This document shows positions 47,256 through 56,793 of a stretch of DNA of 64,000 nucleotides, in pieces. The translations under genes were made by a program, and so were the position numbers. This stretch comes from Thalassoglobus sp. JC818 (GTDB lineage: Bacteria > Planctomycetota > Planctomycetia > Planctomycetales > Planctomycetaceae). The notes beneath the pieces are model-generated. The model was given only the letters and a program-made list of their open reading frames with translations, had not been told where the DNA came from and ran no database searches. How positions within the stretch are numbered: position 1 is the first letter of the stretch; every line of letters begins with the position of its first letter. The DNA lies in assembly GCF_040717535.1 (NCBI RefSeq), contig NZ_JBFEFI010000002.1, positions 372,001 through 436,000 of the forward strand, given 5' to 3'.

Positions 47256-48068
47256 TCAGGCGATGACTGTTTCGATCTCTTCGTTGGCCGTTTGGAGATC
47301 AAGCGGGCCGAGAGTGTCGAGTTGATCGGCGAAACCGACGAGAAGGGCGAGGTCGCAAATCTGATTGATCTTGCGAGGAATTCCTCCGCTCAGTTCCCAG
47401 GCTGTCTGATGAGCGTTCTCGTGAAACTGGTCGTCAACTCCGCCTGCGACACGAATTCGATGCTGAATGTATTCCCGTACTTCAGTGGCTTTCAGCGGGG
47501 AAAGTCCGGAACGAACCGCGATGCGTTGATCGAGGCCGTGATGATGCGACACATGAGAGAGAAGTTCTGTTCTCCCCAGTAGCAAAATCGTAAAGTCAAC
47601 TCGCGGATTCTCACGCAGATTGAGCAGCAGTCGAATGACGTTGAGCTGTTCGTCACCGAGCAGATGAGCGTCGTCAACCAAGAACACCACATGTTGACCG
47701 GAGTCGGCGACTTCCACGAGTTTCGATTCGAGGTCGACTAGAATTCCATCGAGCGTTTGATCGGGATCGCCACCGATTCCCAAGCGAACTGCGAAATATC
47801 GAAGCAAATCTTCCGGATCAAGCTGTGGAATCACCAGTCGAATGAAACGGAGATTCTGAGAAGACTTTTCGTCGTGCTCGAGAACGTACGGGAGGAAAGA
47901 CTTTCCGGTCCCATGTTCTCCCACAATCAGCCCGATTCCTTTTCGCTGCTCGATCAGATAACGCAGCTTCAAGAGAGCGGTTTGGTGCGAGTGCGCCGGG
48001 AAGTAAAACCTCGGATCAGGGAGGTCGTCGAATGGTCGGGAGGTGAGCTTCCAGTACGTCTCATACAT
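47256..48068 (-). CDS. ExeA/MshM-like AAA ATPase
   Basis: A 270-residue ATPase of the GspA/ExeA group. It opens MYETYWKLTSRPFDDLPDPR, the family N-terminus, then Walker A GEHGTGKS (50-57) and Walker B VVFLVDDAHLL. The C-terminal end GGIPRKINQICDLALLVG is diagnostic. Related proteins help assemble type II secretion or MSHA-type pili by acting on the peptidoglycan. Here it lacks the peptidoglycan-binding domain of full ExeA. It follows a single-pass membrane protein gene by 16 nt, forming a likely pair. Two pseudopilin-like DUF1559 genes lie elsewhere in the window. Confidence 0.9.
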   Translation of the reverse strand: MYETYWKLTSRPFDDLPDPRFYFPAHSHQTALLKLRYLIEQRKGIGLIVGEHGTGKSFLPYVLEHDEKSSQNLRFIRLVIPQLDPEDLLRYFAVRLGIGGDPDQTLDGILVDLESKLVEVADSGQHVVFLVDDAHLLGDEQLNVIRLLLNLRENPRVDFTILLLGRTELLSHVSHHHGLDQRIAVRSGLSPLKATEVREYIQHRIRVAGGVDDQFHENAHQTAWELSGGIPRKINQICDLALLVGFADQLDTLGPLDLQTANEEIETVIA

Positions 48069-48084
48069 TGAATGAACTCACACT

Positions 48085-48516
48085 CTACTTTGACTCATCT
48101 TCAACCGGGGCAATGACACCGACAAGCTGTACAAGTTTCGAAGCTTGTTCTTCTGTTTTTTTGAATGAGGTCTGCTCAACAACGTTCTCGGCGAGCGAAG
48201 CTACTTCTCGATGCTGTGCTTGCGAGACTTCTGCCGTCGTCAATTCGGTGGATGTATCGATCGATGTCGCAGCTCGAGTCCGCACTGCGACGTATTCGGT
48301 CTGTTTTTCTTCTCGCTGCCCACTGGCAGATTTGACGATTGTCGGTGAATCGTCAGATTGTCGATTCGAAGTCTTCTGTTGATCAGTCGAAATGCTGGAA
48401 GCAGACGTTGGCGATTGTGTCGGAGTCGTTGGGCTGGTGACCAATGCGATTCCAACCACAAACAGGCTGCCCGCTGACCAGAAACAAAGTCGTTGCTGCA
48501 TCCGTGGGCTCATCAC
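48085..48516 (-). CDS. Single-pass membrane protein paired with ExeA-like ATPase
   Basis: A 143-residue protein with a basic N-terminus, one membrane helix (about residues 11-27, CFWSAGSLFVVGIALV) and then a low-complexity Thr/Ser/Gln-rich extracytoplasmic part. The last 50 residues form a probable amphipathic helix with many Glu and Gln. It resembles the role of GspB-type partners of ExeA, which are anchored proteins with a disordered Pro/Thr linker, though no GspB domain is recognisable. It is 16 nt upstream of the ATPase gene, on the same strand. Confidence 0.65.
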   Translation of the reverse strand: MMSPRMQQRLCFWSAGSLFVVGIALVTSPTTPTQSPTSASSISTDQQKTSNRQSDDSPTIVKSASGQREEKQTEYVAVRTRAATSIDTSTELTTAEVSQAQHREVASLAENVVEQTSFKKTEEQASKLVQLVGVIAPVEDESK

Positions 48517-48718
48517 TGCTCCATTTCGCTGAAATCTGATGGAATAGAGCAGAGTGCTCCACTCTCATCATCGACAGGAACGGGGCAAACCTTGACGGTT
48601 TTGCGGATAATGTCGGCTTTGGCGGCAACATCAATGCTTCAACACTTGAATACTTGTGAATTTGCTCATCATACTGGAGAGCCACACTACGTATTCCTGC
48701 CTCGGAGAAACCGACAAC

Positions 48719-50194
48719 ATGCGCCAACCATCTTTCACAAGTTCTTTTCTGCCGCAGATGCTGAGCTTCGCAGCTTGTTGCCTGCTCGTCTGCCCCGCTG
48801 TCACGTCAGCGTCTGATGATCCCTATGGGGGATTCAAAATGGGAATCCAGAGTTATTCCCTGCGAGGGTATCCCGTTGAAGAAGCTCTCAAGCATTCCGA
48901 AGAACTCGGACTGACCTATTGGGAAGCCTATTCCAAGCATCTTCCGATGTCGACGCTCCCTTCTCACATTGAAGATCAGAAGAAACTGCTCGCGGGATCG
49001 GGAATTACTCTTGACGCATACGGAGTGGTTGGCTTCGACAGCAACGAAACCAAAGCTCGCGAAGTCTTTGATTACGCCAAAGCGATGGGACTGCTCTCGA
49101 TCAGTGCCAATCCAAAGAAAGACGAAGCGACCTTCGCACTGCTCGATCGACTAGTCGAGGAATACCAGATCCCAATCGCGATTCACAATCATGGTCCGGG
49201 AGCCGACTACGACAAGGTTGACGACGTCTTGAAATGGGTCGATGGACGAAGCCCGTTGATCGGAGCGTGCGTTGATACCGGACACTATCTTCGAAGTAAT
49301 GAAGATCCAGTTGAGGTCATCCAGAAACTCGGCAAACGAGTCTACGGCGTCCATCTGAAAGATGTTCGAACGATCTACTCAGATGAAGAAAAAGCAACGC
49401 TTCTTGAGTCACTCCCACCGAACCGAAAGAAACACCTCGAACAGGAAGGCAAGATCTTCACCATTCTCGGTGAAGGGGAATTGAATGTCGTGGGTGTACT
49501 CAGAGCACTGCGAAACATTGACTTCGACCGCAACCTGTCACTCGAGTACGAAGAGAATCCTGAAAACCCACTCTCAGACATCGAACTCTGCCTTGCAGAA
49601 GTCCGCCGTGCTGTCGCTTATCTCGACGATGAAGAAGAAGGCTTCGTGCAGATCTGGGATGGAGAAACATTCGACGACTGGACGATCAACGAGTCACCAG
49701 AGACCTGGAAAATCGCCGACGGAGCAATTATCTGCAACGGACCTCGCAGCCACGTTTTCTACACAGGCGATCTGGCACCGTTCGAGAACTTCGAACTCAA
49801 AGTCGATGTGATGGCGGAACCGAACAGCAACGGTGGCATCTACTTCCACACCGCTTACCAGGATGAAGGCTGGCCAAAAGCCGGGTTCGAAACTCAGGTC
49901 AACAACACCTATCACAAAGATCCACGCAAAACCGGAAGCCTCTACGCTGTGGATGATGTCAACGAACAACACATTCCGGACAACACATGGTGGACTCAGC
50001 ACATCATCGTGAATGGCAAGAACGTCAAGATTCTGGTCGATGGAAAAGTTGTCACTGACTACACCGAACCGGATGGGCAGAAGGCTCAACAAGGTTTCGA
50101 TCGACTGATTGGCAAAGGAACCTTCGCTCTTCAGGGACACGATCCCGGCAGCACTGTTCACTTCAAGAACATCCGCGTGAAGAAGCTTCCATAA
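48719..50194 (+). CDS. Exported sugar isomerase/epimerase-like TIM barrel fused to DUF1080
   Basis: A 491-residue secreted protein. After a signal peptide (hydrophobic segment around LSFAACCLLVCPAVTSAS) residues about 32-300 form an AP-endonuclease-2-type barrel (KMGIQSYSLRGYPVEEALKH, AIHNHGPGADY, GACVDTGHYL, GVHLKDVR) with the metal-binding His, Asp and Glu pattern of sugar phosphate isomerases/epimerases. Residues about 305-491 are a DUF1080 (3-keto-disaccharide hydrolase, concanavalin-like) domain: WDGETFDDWTINES, SNGGIYFHTAYQ, VHFKNIRVKKL. This fusion suggests degradation of 3-keto-sugars or related glycosides in the periplasm. ATG 48719 fits the signal peptide. Confidence 0.9.
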   Translation: MRQPSFTSSFLPQMLSFAACCLLVCPAVTSASDDPYGGFKMGIQSYSLRGYPVEEALKHSEELGLTYWEAYSKHLPMSTLPSHIEDQKKLLAGSGITLDAYGVVGFDSNETKAREVFDYAKAMGLLSISANPKKDEATFALLDRLVEEYQIPIAIHNHGPGADYDKVDDVLKWVDGRSPLIGACVDTGHYLRSNEDPVEVIQKLGKRVYGVHLKDVRTIYSDEEKATLLESLPPNRKKHLEQEGKIFTILGEGELNVVGVLRALRNIDFDRNLSLEYEENPENPLSDIELCLAEVRRAVAYLDDEEEGFVQIWDGETFDDWTINESPETWKIADGAIICNGPRSHVFYTGDLAPFENFELKVDVMAEPNSNGGIYFHTAYQDEGWPKAGFETQVNNTYHKDPRKTGSLYAVDDVNEQHIPDNTWWTQHIIVNGKNVKILVDGKVVTDYTEPDGQKAQQGFDRLIGKGTFALQGHDPGSTVHFKNIRVKKLP

Positions 50195-50526
50195 AGTTTC
50201 TATCCCGGACAACGCATCACAGCCTCGGAGCATCTCCGAGGCTGTTTTCGTTTATAGGAAGGAAATTCATTAATGGTTGCTTAGACCGCTTCACGATCAT
50301 CCGGATCGTTCTGATTCATGCGGAGGCAGCGGATTGAATACCTGTCGTGGATGATCATCTTTCGGTGAATTTCGTCTGAACTCTTTTTGACCACAAACAG
50401 CCACTTCTGTTCGATACTTGCACGAGTCGTTAACCTGCAGCGAGGCCGGAATCAATAACGTCGCCCTCGCGTTTGAGCCCAAAGCTCGCCATTGTCGATG
50501 ACGCTTTCCCAGTTGAAAGGAAGACT
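50195..50526. other. Intergenic region with terminator
   Basis: Holds the terminator at 50220-50248 and then about 280 nt without a convincing gene before glutamate decarboxylase. The decarboxylase promoter is presumably here; nothing definite can be marked. Confidence 0.4.
50220..50248 (+). terminator. Intrinsic terminator after isomerase-DUF1080 gene
   Basis: Perfect 11-bp stem CAGCCTCGGAG/CTCCGAGGCTG with loop CAT, 25 nt past the stop codon, followed directly by TTTTCGTTT. Confidence 0.88.
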
Positions 50527-51924
50527 ATGTCGCTCCACGAGAAGGATACGGTTCGAGAGAATCTCGACGATGATGTGTACGCGTCGATTGATCTGACCGT
50601 CAGCATGCCCAAGTATCAGTTTCCGCAACAGGAACAGGACCCTCGCTGCGCATTCTCGGTTGTCCGCGATGAATTAATGCTCGACGGAAACTCCCGACAG
50701 AACCTGGCGACATTCTGTCAGACCTGGGCAGAGCCTGAAGTTCATGAACTGATGGATCTGTGCATGGACAAAAACATGGTCGACAAGGATGAGTATCCGC
50801 AAACGGCCGAGATCGAAGCGCGCTGTGTGCACATGCTCGCGGATCTTTGGAACTCACCCGCTGGAGCCAACACGATTGGTTGTTCGACAACCGGTTCCAG
50901 TGAAGCAGCGATGCTCGGCGGAATGGCGATGAAACGTCATTGGGAAGCTCAACGCAAAGCGGCCGGCAAGCCAATTGATAAGCCGAATCTCGTCACCGGA
51001 CCTGTTCAAGTCTGCTGGCACAAGTTCGCCCGGTACTGGGATATCGAACTTCGCGAAATCCCGATGGATCAAGACCGGATGTTGATGACACCGGACGAAG
51101 TTCTGAAACGCTGTGACGAAAATACCATTGGTGTCGTTCCGACTTTAGGTGTGACTTTTACCTGCCAGTATGAACCGGTCAAAGAGGTGGCCGCTGCTCT
51201 CGATCGATTGCAGGCAGAGTCAGGACTCGACATTCGCATGCATGTCGATGGAGCGAGTGGAGGTTTTCTGGCGCCGTTTTGCGCTCCGGATCTCGAGTGG
51301 GATTTCCGGATTCCCCGTGTGAAGTCGATCAATACGTCGGGGCACAAGTTCGGGCTCTCTCCGCTTGGCGTTGGCTGGATTGTGTGGCGGGATCCCGAAG
51401 ATCTTCCCGAAGATCTCATTTTCTGGGTCAACTACCTCGGCGGAAACATGCGGGACATCGGCCTCAACTTCTCTCGTCCGGGCGGGCAGGTTGTCTGTCA
51501 GTACTACAACTTCCTTCGTCTCGGAAAAGAAGGCTACCGAAAGATTCACGTGGCCTGTTACGAAACGGCTCAATACATCGCCGAGCAGATCAATGAGATC
51601 GGGCTGTTCGATGTGATCTACAACGGGCAGATGGATTCCGGAATCCCAGCCCTGTGCTGGAAGATGAAAGAGGGCACCGATCCCGGTTTTTCTCTCTATG
51701 ATCTGGCCGACAGGCTGAGAACGCGCGGCTGGCAAGTACCAGCCTACTCGCTTCCCGCTCATCTCGACGATTTGCCGATCCAGCGAATTCTCGTGAGACA
51801 CGGAGTGAGCCGCGATCTCGGAACACTTCTCGTGGCTGACATCAAACGTGGTATTGAATACTTCGAAAAGCACCCGGTGCAGAATTCCATGACAGCCAAA
51901 GATGCCTCGGGATTTCATCACTAG
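50527..51924 (+). CDS. gad: Glutamate decarboxylase
   Basis: PLP-dependent conversion of glutamate to GABA and CO2, often used in acid tolerance. 465 residues, as in GadA/GadB. Family signs: the N-domain [20 protein letters not shown], the PLP phosphate region [15 protein letters not shown] (118-132), Asp241 in [10 protein letters not shown], and the PLP Lys274 in [13 protein letters not shown]. The C-terminal end GFHH contains two His, like the His of the E. coli enzyme that controls pH response. AAAGGAAG lies just before ATG 50527. No GABA antiporter follows, but a multi-pass membrane protein does. Confidence 0.95.
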   Translation: MSLHEKDTVRENLDDDVYASIDLTVSMPKYQFPQQEQDPRCAFSVVRDELMLDGNSRQNLATFCQTWAEPEVHELMDLCMDKNMVDKDEYPQTAEIEARCVHMLADLWNSPAGANTIGCSTTGSSEAAMLGGMAMKRHWEAQRKAAGKPIDKPNLVTGPVQVCWHKFARYWDIELREIPMDQDRMLMTPDEVLKRCDENTIGVVPTLGVTFTCQYEPVKEVAAALDRLQAESGLDIRMHVDGASGGFLAPFCAPDLEWDFRIPRVKSINTSGHKFGLSPLGVGWIVWRDPEDLPEDLIFWVNYLGGNMRDIGLNFSRPGGQVVCQYYNFLRLGKEGYRKIHVACYETAQYIAEQINEIGLFDVIYNGQMDSGIPALCWKMKEGTDPGFSLYDLADRLRTRGWQVPAYSLPAHLDDLPIQRILVRHGVSRDLGTLLVADIKRGIEYFEKHPVQNSMTAKDASGFHH

Positions 51925-52032
51925 ATCTGTCAGAAGCCTTCACGCGACGCGAGAACTGAGTTGTGCATCTCTGCACTGCGTGACGAGCAGATAGAGCCTT
52001 CCGAACGACCACAAGCTTCAAGACATTCCAAC

Positions 52033-52911
52033 ATGGATTCGAGGGAAGAACGCTTCAGGAAAGTTCGCAGCACTGAATCCATCGGTCCATGGCCGTTCGT
52101 GACGCGAACGGTCTACAGGTTCGAAGATTCGACCGCGTACGTCTGGAGTTCGAGACACGCTCGTAAGAATCTCACCCTGCCGGAGATGCTCGAAGACGAA
52201 GCCAGAATTCTGCGTGGCAGACAATTCTGGGCACCAGCCACTTTGAACTGGTGGATCGGAATGATCTTCGCCGTCGGGGCCAGCCTGTTTATCGCAGCCA
52301 GTGTGCTGAGCTTGCTCCCGAACGAAAAGCAAACATTCGGTTTGACAGCAACGCAAGTGAATGCGGTTTACTTCGCCGGTTCAATCCCGTTCACGCTGGC
52401 GGCGTACTTGCAGCTTTATCAAACGAATCATGCTCAACCCTCACAGGTGGGTGACGGTAAAAACGCGCGGCCGACGATTTTCCTGGGATGGAAGCCAGCG
52501 AACATCGGTTGGCTCAGTTGCCTGCTTCAATTTCTGGGAACGGTCCTTTTCAACGCGAACACATTCGACGCGATGCTTCCTTCGCTGAGCTGGTTCCAGC
52601 AGGACTTATTTGTCTGGGTGCCGAATTATGTTGGCTCCGTGTTCTTTCTCGCATCAGGATATCTTGCATTCGCGGAAGTGTCTCACGCTTATTGGTCGTG
52701 GAATACGAATGACCTGTCCTGGTGGGTCGTCTTCGTGAACCTGTTAGGATGTCTGTTTTTCATGGCGTCCGCCCTCTGCGCATTCATCACTCCCGGTCCT
52801 GTGAATGAAACCGCTGCAACACTGGCGACGTTGTTCACGCTGGTTGGGGCGATTGGCTTCTTCGTCGGGGCAGTTCTTTCACTCCCGGAAGCTTCGCAGA
52901 CGATTTCCTGA
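52033..52911 (+). CDS. Multi-pass membrane protein, YrhK-like
   Basis: A 292-residue membrane protein with a soluble start of about 70 residues, then about seven hydrophobic segments grouped in pairs, for example WIGMIFAVGASLFIAASVL, WVPNYVGSVFFLASGYLAFA and WWVVFVNLLGCLFFMASALC. Repeats of the Wxx-G-xxF-xxxS pattern are reminiscent of YrhK-domain proteins, a tentative link. It lies about 108 nt downstream of gad on the same strand and may be co-expressed with it. It is not an APC-family GadC-type antiporter. ATG 52033 is chosen, as earlier residues from 51961 look non-coding. Confidence 0.7.
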   Translation: MDSREERFRKVRSTESIGPWPFVTRTVYRFEDSTAYVWSSRHARKNLTLPEMLEDEARILRGRQFWAPATLNWWIGMIFAVGASLFIAASVLSLLPNEKQTFGLTATQVNAVYFAGSIPFTLAAYLQLYQTNHAQPSQVGDGKNARPTIFLGWKPANIGWLSCLLQFLGTVLFNANTFDAMLPSLSWFQQDLFVWVPNYVGSVFFLASGYLAFAEVSHAYWSWNTNDLSWWVVFVNLLGCLFFMASALCAFITPGPVNETAATLATLFTLVGAIGFFVGAVLSLPEASQTIS

Positions 52912-52978
52912 AGCAGTGTGCTCTCACGAAAGAAACTTATCAATCGAGAGCGAGCGTTCCCGAGATCGTTTCAGAATC

Positions 52979-53590
52979 TTAAAGAACGGGACAGCACTGT
53001 TCATCGCGGGAGAGATCGACGCGGGCGCTGTAGTAGTGACACAAAGCGACCGCACTGGCATCAGCGACGTCGTTCGGCTCGAGAATTTTCTTGAGGCCAA
53101 GTTCTCGTTGAATCGCTTCCTGAACCTGCTCCTTCGAGGCGGTTCCGGTTCCAGTCAGAAGCTTCTTAATCTGGCGGGGAGTGTAATGCATGATCCCGAT
53201 GGAGGCTTCACAGACCGCGTACAGAATGGCGCCGCGAGCGTGCGACATCAGAAGTGCCGATTTTGGATTGCGAGGCGAAGAGAAGACCTGTTCGATGGCG
53301 ACTGCTTCGGGTTTGAACTCAGCGAGGACTTCTCGCAGACCCTGCCCGATTTCAAAGACACGCTCAGCGAGGTTTTTCGTGCGTGTGGATCGGATCACGC
53401 CTCCTTCGACGAGTCGAGGTCGCGAGGCTGTTCTACGAATCAATGCGTAGCCGGTTTTGTTGAGGCCCGGATCGATTCCAAGATACAGCTGCGAAGGAGG
53501 AGCGGTTGTCGTATTTCCCAGGGCGATTGCCATTGGGCGATCCTGTTGCGAAGTCGGCGTTACGCTGGGCGGGGTTGATTGTTCCATCAA
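52979..53590 (-). CDS. ruvC: Crossover junction endodeoxyribonuclease RuvC
   Basis: Resolves Holliday junctions with RuvAB. The RNase H-type acidic residues are in LYLGIDPGLNKTGYAL (Asp40), VAIEQVF (Glu) and NDVADASAVALCHY (Asp pair). From ATG 53590 the protein has 203 residues, with about 35 low-complexity residues before the catalytic fold; in-frame ATG at 53587 and at codon 20 are alternatives, and the last would give a standard length. RuvA and RuvB genes are not adjacent. Confidence 0.93.
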   Translation of the reverse strand: MMEQSTPPSVTPTSQQDRPMAIALGNTTTAPPSQLYLGIDPGLNKTGYALIRRTASRPRLVEGGVIRSTRTKNLAERVFEIGQGLREVLAEFKPEAVAIEQVFSSPRNPKSALLMSHARGAILYAVCEASIGIMHYTPRQIKKLLTGTGTASKEQVQEAIQRELGLKKILEPNDVADASAVALCHYYSARVDLSRDEQCCPVL

Positions 53591-53687
53591 ACTAAACTCG
53601 CCTTACTCCTAAGAATCGCACCTGTGACGTCGTTGACTTTGGCAAATCGTCGTCACTCTGTCGAGGTTTCCTCAATTCCCGTCGGTT

Positions 53688-54485
53688 TCAAGGATCAGCG
53701 TGCGTCCGCTGACGGGCCACTTCATAGCACAAAATCCCGGCAGCGACCGCAGCATTTAGTGAGTCGATGTGCCCTGACTGCGGAATCGCACAGGTCTGTG
53801 TCGCCAGATTCAGAAGATCTGGATCGATTCCCGTTCCTTCGTTTCCGATGACGATGGCGGTGTTGCTTCGAAAGTCAATTTGAGACGGTGGAGTTGAGCT
53901 TTTTTCGGTCGCTGCGATGAGCTGGTAGTCCGTTGCGAGCAGTCGTTGACTCGCTTCGCAAAGATTCGGGACACGGCAGATATTGAGAAAATTCACTGCT
54001 CCGGCTGAGCTGCGCGCGACGTGAGACGTCACCCCCACCTGCTCACGCTCACCGATCAGAACTGTCGAAACTCCGAAAAGGTCTGCGGATCGGAGAATCG
54101 AGCCGAAATTGAAGGGGTCCTGAATCCGATCCAGGACAAGTGCAAAGCGCTGTTTGTCATTGGATGGAGCGTCGAGAATATCGAGTGAGCAATACGGGAA
54201 CTCCGGCATCCGGGCCACAAGTCCCTGGTGGTCTCTCGCGTGGCAAAGCTGAGTGAGCGACTCAGCAGTTGCCTCTTGGAAGTCGATGCCGGAAGATTTC
54301 GCTCTGCGAATCACTTCGTTGAGAATGCTGGAGTCGAGGATTTCCGGCGCGAGGTGCAGCTCCTCCGGAAGCCATTGGTTTGCACGCAGTGATTCCATCA
54401 CCGCATGACGTCCCCAGATCCAGTTTCGCTGATAATTGCCTAATGAGGATTTCGAGCGAGTGCGTTTCTTTTTTCGACCGACCAC
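53688..54485 (-). CDS. rlmB: SpoU-family rRNA 2'-O-methyltransferase, RlmB-like
   Basis: Methylates ribose 2'-O of rRNA (G2251 of 23S rRNA for RlmB). The small N-domain starts NWIWGRHAVMESLRANQ, and the knotted SPOUT domain has motif 1 LDRIQDPFNFGSILRSADLFG, motif 2 IVIGNEGTGI and motif 3 IPQSGHIDSLNAAVAAGILC. The RlmB versus TrmH-type distinction is by the N-domain and not certain. The frame is open to 54641 (a TTG that would overlap map); GTG 54485 gives a basic start MVGRKKKRTRSKSS and is preferred. Divergent from map. Confidence 0.88.
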   Translation of the reverse strand: MVGRKKKRTRSKSSLGNYQRNWIWGRHAVMESLRANQWLPEELHLAPEILDSSILNEVIRRAKSSGIDFQEATAESLTQLCHARDHQGLVARMPEFPYCSLDILDAPSNDKQRFALVLDRIQDPFNFGSILRSADLFGVSTVLIGEREQVGVTSHVARSSAGAVNFLNICRVPNLCEASQRLLATDYQLIAATEKSSTPPSQIDFRSNTAIVIGNEGTGIDPDLLNLATQTCAIPQSGHIDSLNAAVAAGILCYEVARQRTHADP

Positions 54486-54606
54486 GGTTCCAAGCTTCCA
54501 GAGTGAGTGTTCGAAAATTCCGTCTTGTTTTGTCGGGGGAAGTGTGGAGTGGGTCTTGAAGGTTGAACGACACCCGATCACAATGGCTATTCTTGGAGAA
54601 TAACTA

Positions 54607-55425
54607 ATGAGACGGATGATTCCATTGCGAAGACGCAACAAGCTCCCTCAATACAATACAGAGGCAGAGCGGAATGGCCTTCGCGCTGCCGGTCGATTTA
54701 ACGCTCAACTGATGGATTTCTTGCGACCGCATGTGCAGCCCGGTGTCACCACGAACGAGTTGGACCGCCTCGCTGAGGAATACACTCGCGATCATGGTCA
54801 CATTCCAGCTTGCCTCGGTTACAACGGCTACTCGAAATCAATCTGTACGAGTATTAACGAAGTTGTCTGCCACGGTATTCCGGAAGATCGACAGTTAATC
54901 GAAGGCGATATTGTCAACGTCGACTGCTCCACCGTCGTTAACGGCTGGTACGGCGATTCCTCCGAAACTTTCATGATCGGTGAGGTCAGTGATGACGCCC
55001 GACGAATCATGCAGGGGGCCTTCGACGCATTGTGGATCGGAATTGATGCGATTCACCCATACAGCACAGTGATTGAGATTGGGCTCGCGATTTCAAAATT
55101 TGGGCAGGAACAGGGTTTCGGAGTCGTTGAGAATTATCAGGGGCACGGGATCGGCCGAAAATTTCATCAGGAGCCGGGTGTTCCTCACGTTCCGTTCCGC
55201 AAGAGTCGCCTTGATGTTCTCACTCCCGGAGTCTCGTTCACCATTGAGCCGATGTTGAATCTCGGCGAAGCTGCCACACGTCCTCCTCTGGAGGATGGTT
55301 GGACAGTTCTGACCGAAGACGGCACGCTTTCGGCACAATTCGAACATCACATCTTGATGACTGAAGAAGGGCCAGAGATTCTCACGTTGACCGAAAACGG
55401 GCCTCAGCGCGGTCACCAGTTTTAG
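54607..55425 (+). CDS. map: Methionine aminopeptidase, type I
   Basis: Removes the initiator Met from new proteins. A 272-residue pita-bread fold enzyme with all ligands: His89 (CHGIP), Asp106 and Asp117 ([16 protein letters not shown]), His180 (GHGIGRKFH), Glu214 (FTIEPML) and Glu246 (FEHHILM). The common DVTV segment at the first ligand is here NVDC. A basic N-terminal stretch ([12 protein letters not shown]) precedes the core. Divergent from the RlmB-like gene and 38 nt upstream of the glycosyltransferase, so probably co-transcribed with it. Confidence 0.95.
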   Translation: MRRMIPLRRRNKLPQYNTEAERNGLRAAGRFNAQLMDFLRPHVQPGVTTNELDRLAEEYTRDHGHIPACLGYNGYSKSICTSINEVVCHGIPEDRQLIEGDIVNVDCSTVVNGWYGDSSETFMIGEVSDDARRIMQGAFDALWIGIDAIHPYSTVIEIGLAISKFGQEQGFGVVENYQGHGIGRKFHQEPGVPHVPFRKSRLDVLTPGVSFTIEPMLNLGEAATRPPLEDGWTVLTEDGTLSAQFEHHILMTEEGPEILTLTENGPQRGHQF

Positions 55426-55463
55426 TCCTAAGATCCCTTCAATTCTGTGAGCGACGAAACGCT

Positions 55464-56273
55464 GTGAGCAACATGACGATCCAATCGGAGAAGGCTCCGA
55501 AGCGAGAACTGGTGGGACGAGTCGTCGTCGTCATGCCTGCCTACAACGCCGAAAAAACACTGCAGCGAACGGTCGATGACATCCCGGAAGACTGGGTCGA
55601 TGAGATCATTCTTGTCGACGACTGCAGCTCCGACGGGACGGTTGAACTCGCAAAGTCGCTCGGTCTTACAGTGATCGCTCACGAGAACAACACCGGTTAC
55701 GGGGGCAATCAGAAGTCGTGCTATCAACGGGCACTGGAAGTCGGGGCTGACGTTGTTGTGATGATCCATCCGGACTATCAGTACGATGCCCGCGTCATCC
55801 CCGCAGCTGCGGAAATCTTGCGACTCGGGATTTGCGATGTGCTCCTCGGATCACGAATTCGCACCCGACGAGAAGCCCTCGAAGGCGGGATGCCAGCCTG
55901 GAAATATGTCGCTAACCGATGTCTGACACTCGTCGAGAATGTGTCGTTGGGCCAAAACCTCGGAGACTTTCATAGTGGATTCCGGGCATATCGCCGCGAA
56001 GTCCTGGAGACGATTCCGTGGGAAAAGAACACGGACGACTTTGCGTTCGACAGCCAGTTTCTGGCGCAGTCCGTCTTCTTCGATTTCAAGCTGGGTGATA
56101 TTCCTGTTCCCGTTCGTTACTTCGATGAGGCATCGAGTATCAACTTTACTCGCTGCGTAAAGTACGGCTGCACAACACTTTGGGTGCTGTTGCAGTACTG
56201 GCTCGCCAAGCTCGGAATCGTGCGATATGAGATTTTCCGCAAGAATGCGGCGTCCAAAAAGACCGAGGCGTAG
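55464..56273 (+). CDS. Glycosyltransferase family 2
   Basis: A 269-residue GT-A glycosyltransferase of the dolichol-phosphate mannosyltransferase-like group. Nucleotide-sugar motifs: [16 protein letters not shown] at the start, [12 protein letters not shown] (DxD-like), [13 protein letters not shown] and [10 protein letters not shown]. There is a QxxRW-like acidic/aromatic segment later ([15 protein letters not shown]). No clear membrane helix except a hydrophobic patch near the C-terminus ([14 protein letters not shown]). It probably transfers sugar to a polyprenyl phosphate or glycolipid. GTG 55464 or ATG 55473 may be the start. Confidence 0.9.
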   Translation: MSNMTIQSEKAPKRELVGRVVVVMPAYNAEKTLQRTVDDIPEDWVDEIILVDDCSSDGTVELAKSLGLTVIAHENNTGYGGNQKSCYQRALEVGADVVVMIHPDYQYDARVIPAAAEILRLGICDVLLGSRIRTRREALEGGMPAWKYVANRCLTLVENVSLGQNLGDFHSGFRAYRREVLETIPWEKNTDDFAFDSQFLAQSVFFDFKLGDIPVPVRYFDEASSINFTRCVKYGCTTLWVLLQYWLAKLGIVRYEIFRKNAASKKTEA

Positions 56274-56793
56274 TCTCTGACACGCAAGCGGCCAGTTCCG
56301 AAGCGTTCAAGCGAGTCGGTTCTGGACTTCTCTCGTTCCCGAAGTTCTTCAGTTGCGGCAAGTGCGTGTCTTTCCTACCTGTCTGAATTGGTCTCTTCCA
56401 AGCCGTTTACAACGACATGTTGAAGGTTACTGCAACACTGTTGCAGGTCGATTGGGAGTGCGATTTGTGCTCAAACGGACGTCAATCTGGCCGTTCTCTG
56501 TAAAGACACCATGAAACTGGTGTGTGGCGTTCCAAAATCGGACGCGGAAAATTGTGAAGCAGAACTAGAGAATTCTCAGTTGAGTGTTATATTGATTGTG
56601 CGTTTCTTGAAGGATCGACCGTAGTTATCAAAGCATTTAAGTGACCGGTTTGCGGCGAATCGCTCGTATTGACGCTGTAGGTTCATCACAAATCGATTGT
56701 GAAGCAAACAGTCTCCGGAATGCAGATTGAGTCAGTAAAGAGAGAGCCGCTCGCTCTCAAATCCTTCGAAAGTGGCTTGTTGGAGTGTATTGC
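56274..56793. other. Long gene-free stretch before His-rich gene
   Basis: No convincing gene. Two copies of TGTGAAGC (from 56553 and 56698) occur here and a third lies further on (from 57429). An inverted repeat at 56686-56702 overlaps the second copy. A short inverted repeat GAGAGC-CGCTC-GCTCTC stands near 56742, shortly before the His-rich gene. The region may contain metal-dependent control sites, but this is conjecture. Confidence 0.4.
56686..56702. promoter_or_regulatory. Candidate operator upstream of His-rich gene
   Basis: TCACAAATCGATTGTGA is an almost perfect palindrome (one extra A on the left half), with half-sites TCACA and TGTGA around ATCGAT. It lies about 90 nt before the His-rich gene start and its right end merges with one of the TGTGAAGC repeats. 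It could bind a dimeric regulator; no regulator gene is nearby. Confidence 0.3.

Noticed and set aside
51220-51921. Minus-strand open frame over glutamate decarboxylase
   Set aside because: Antisense shadow; no motif or start signal.
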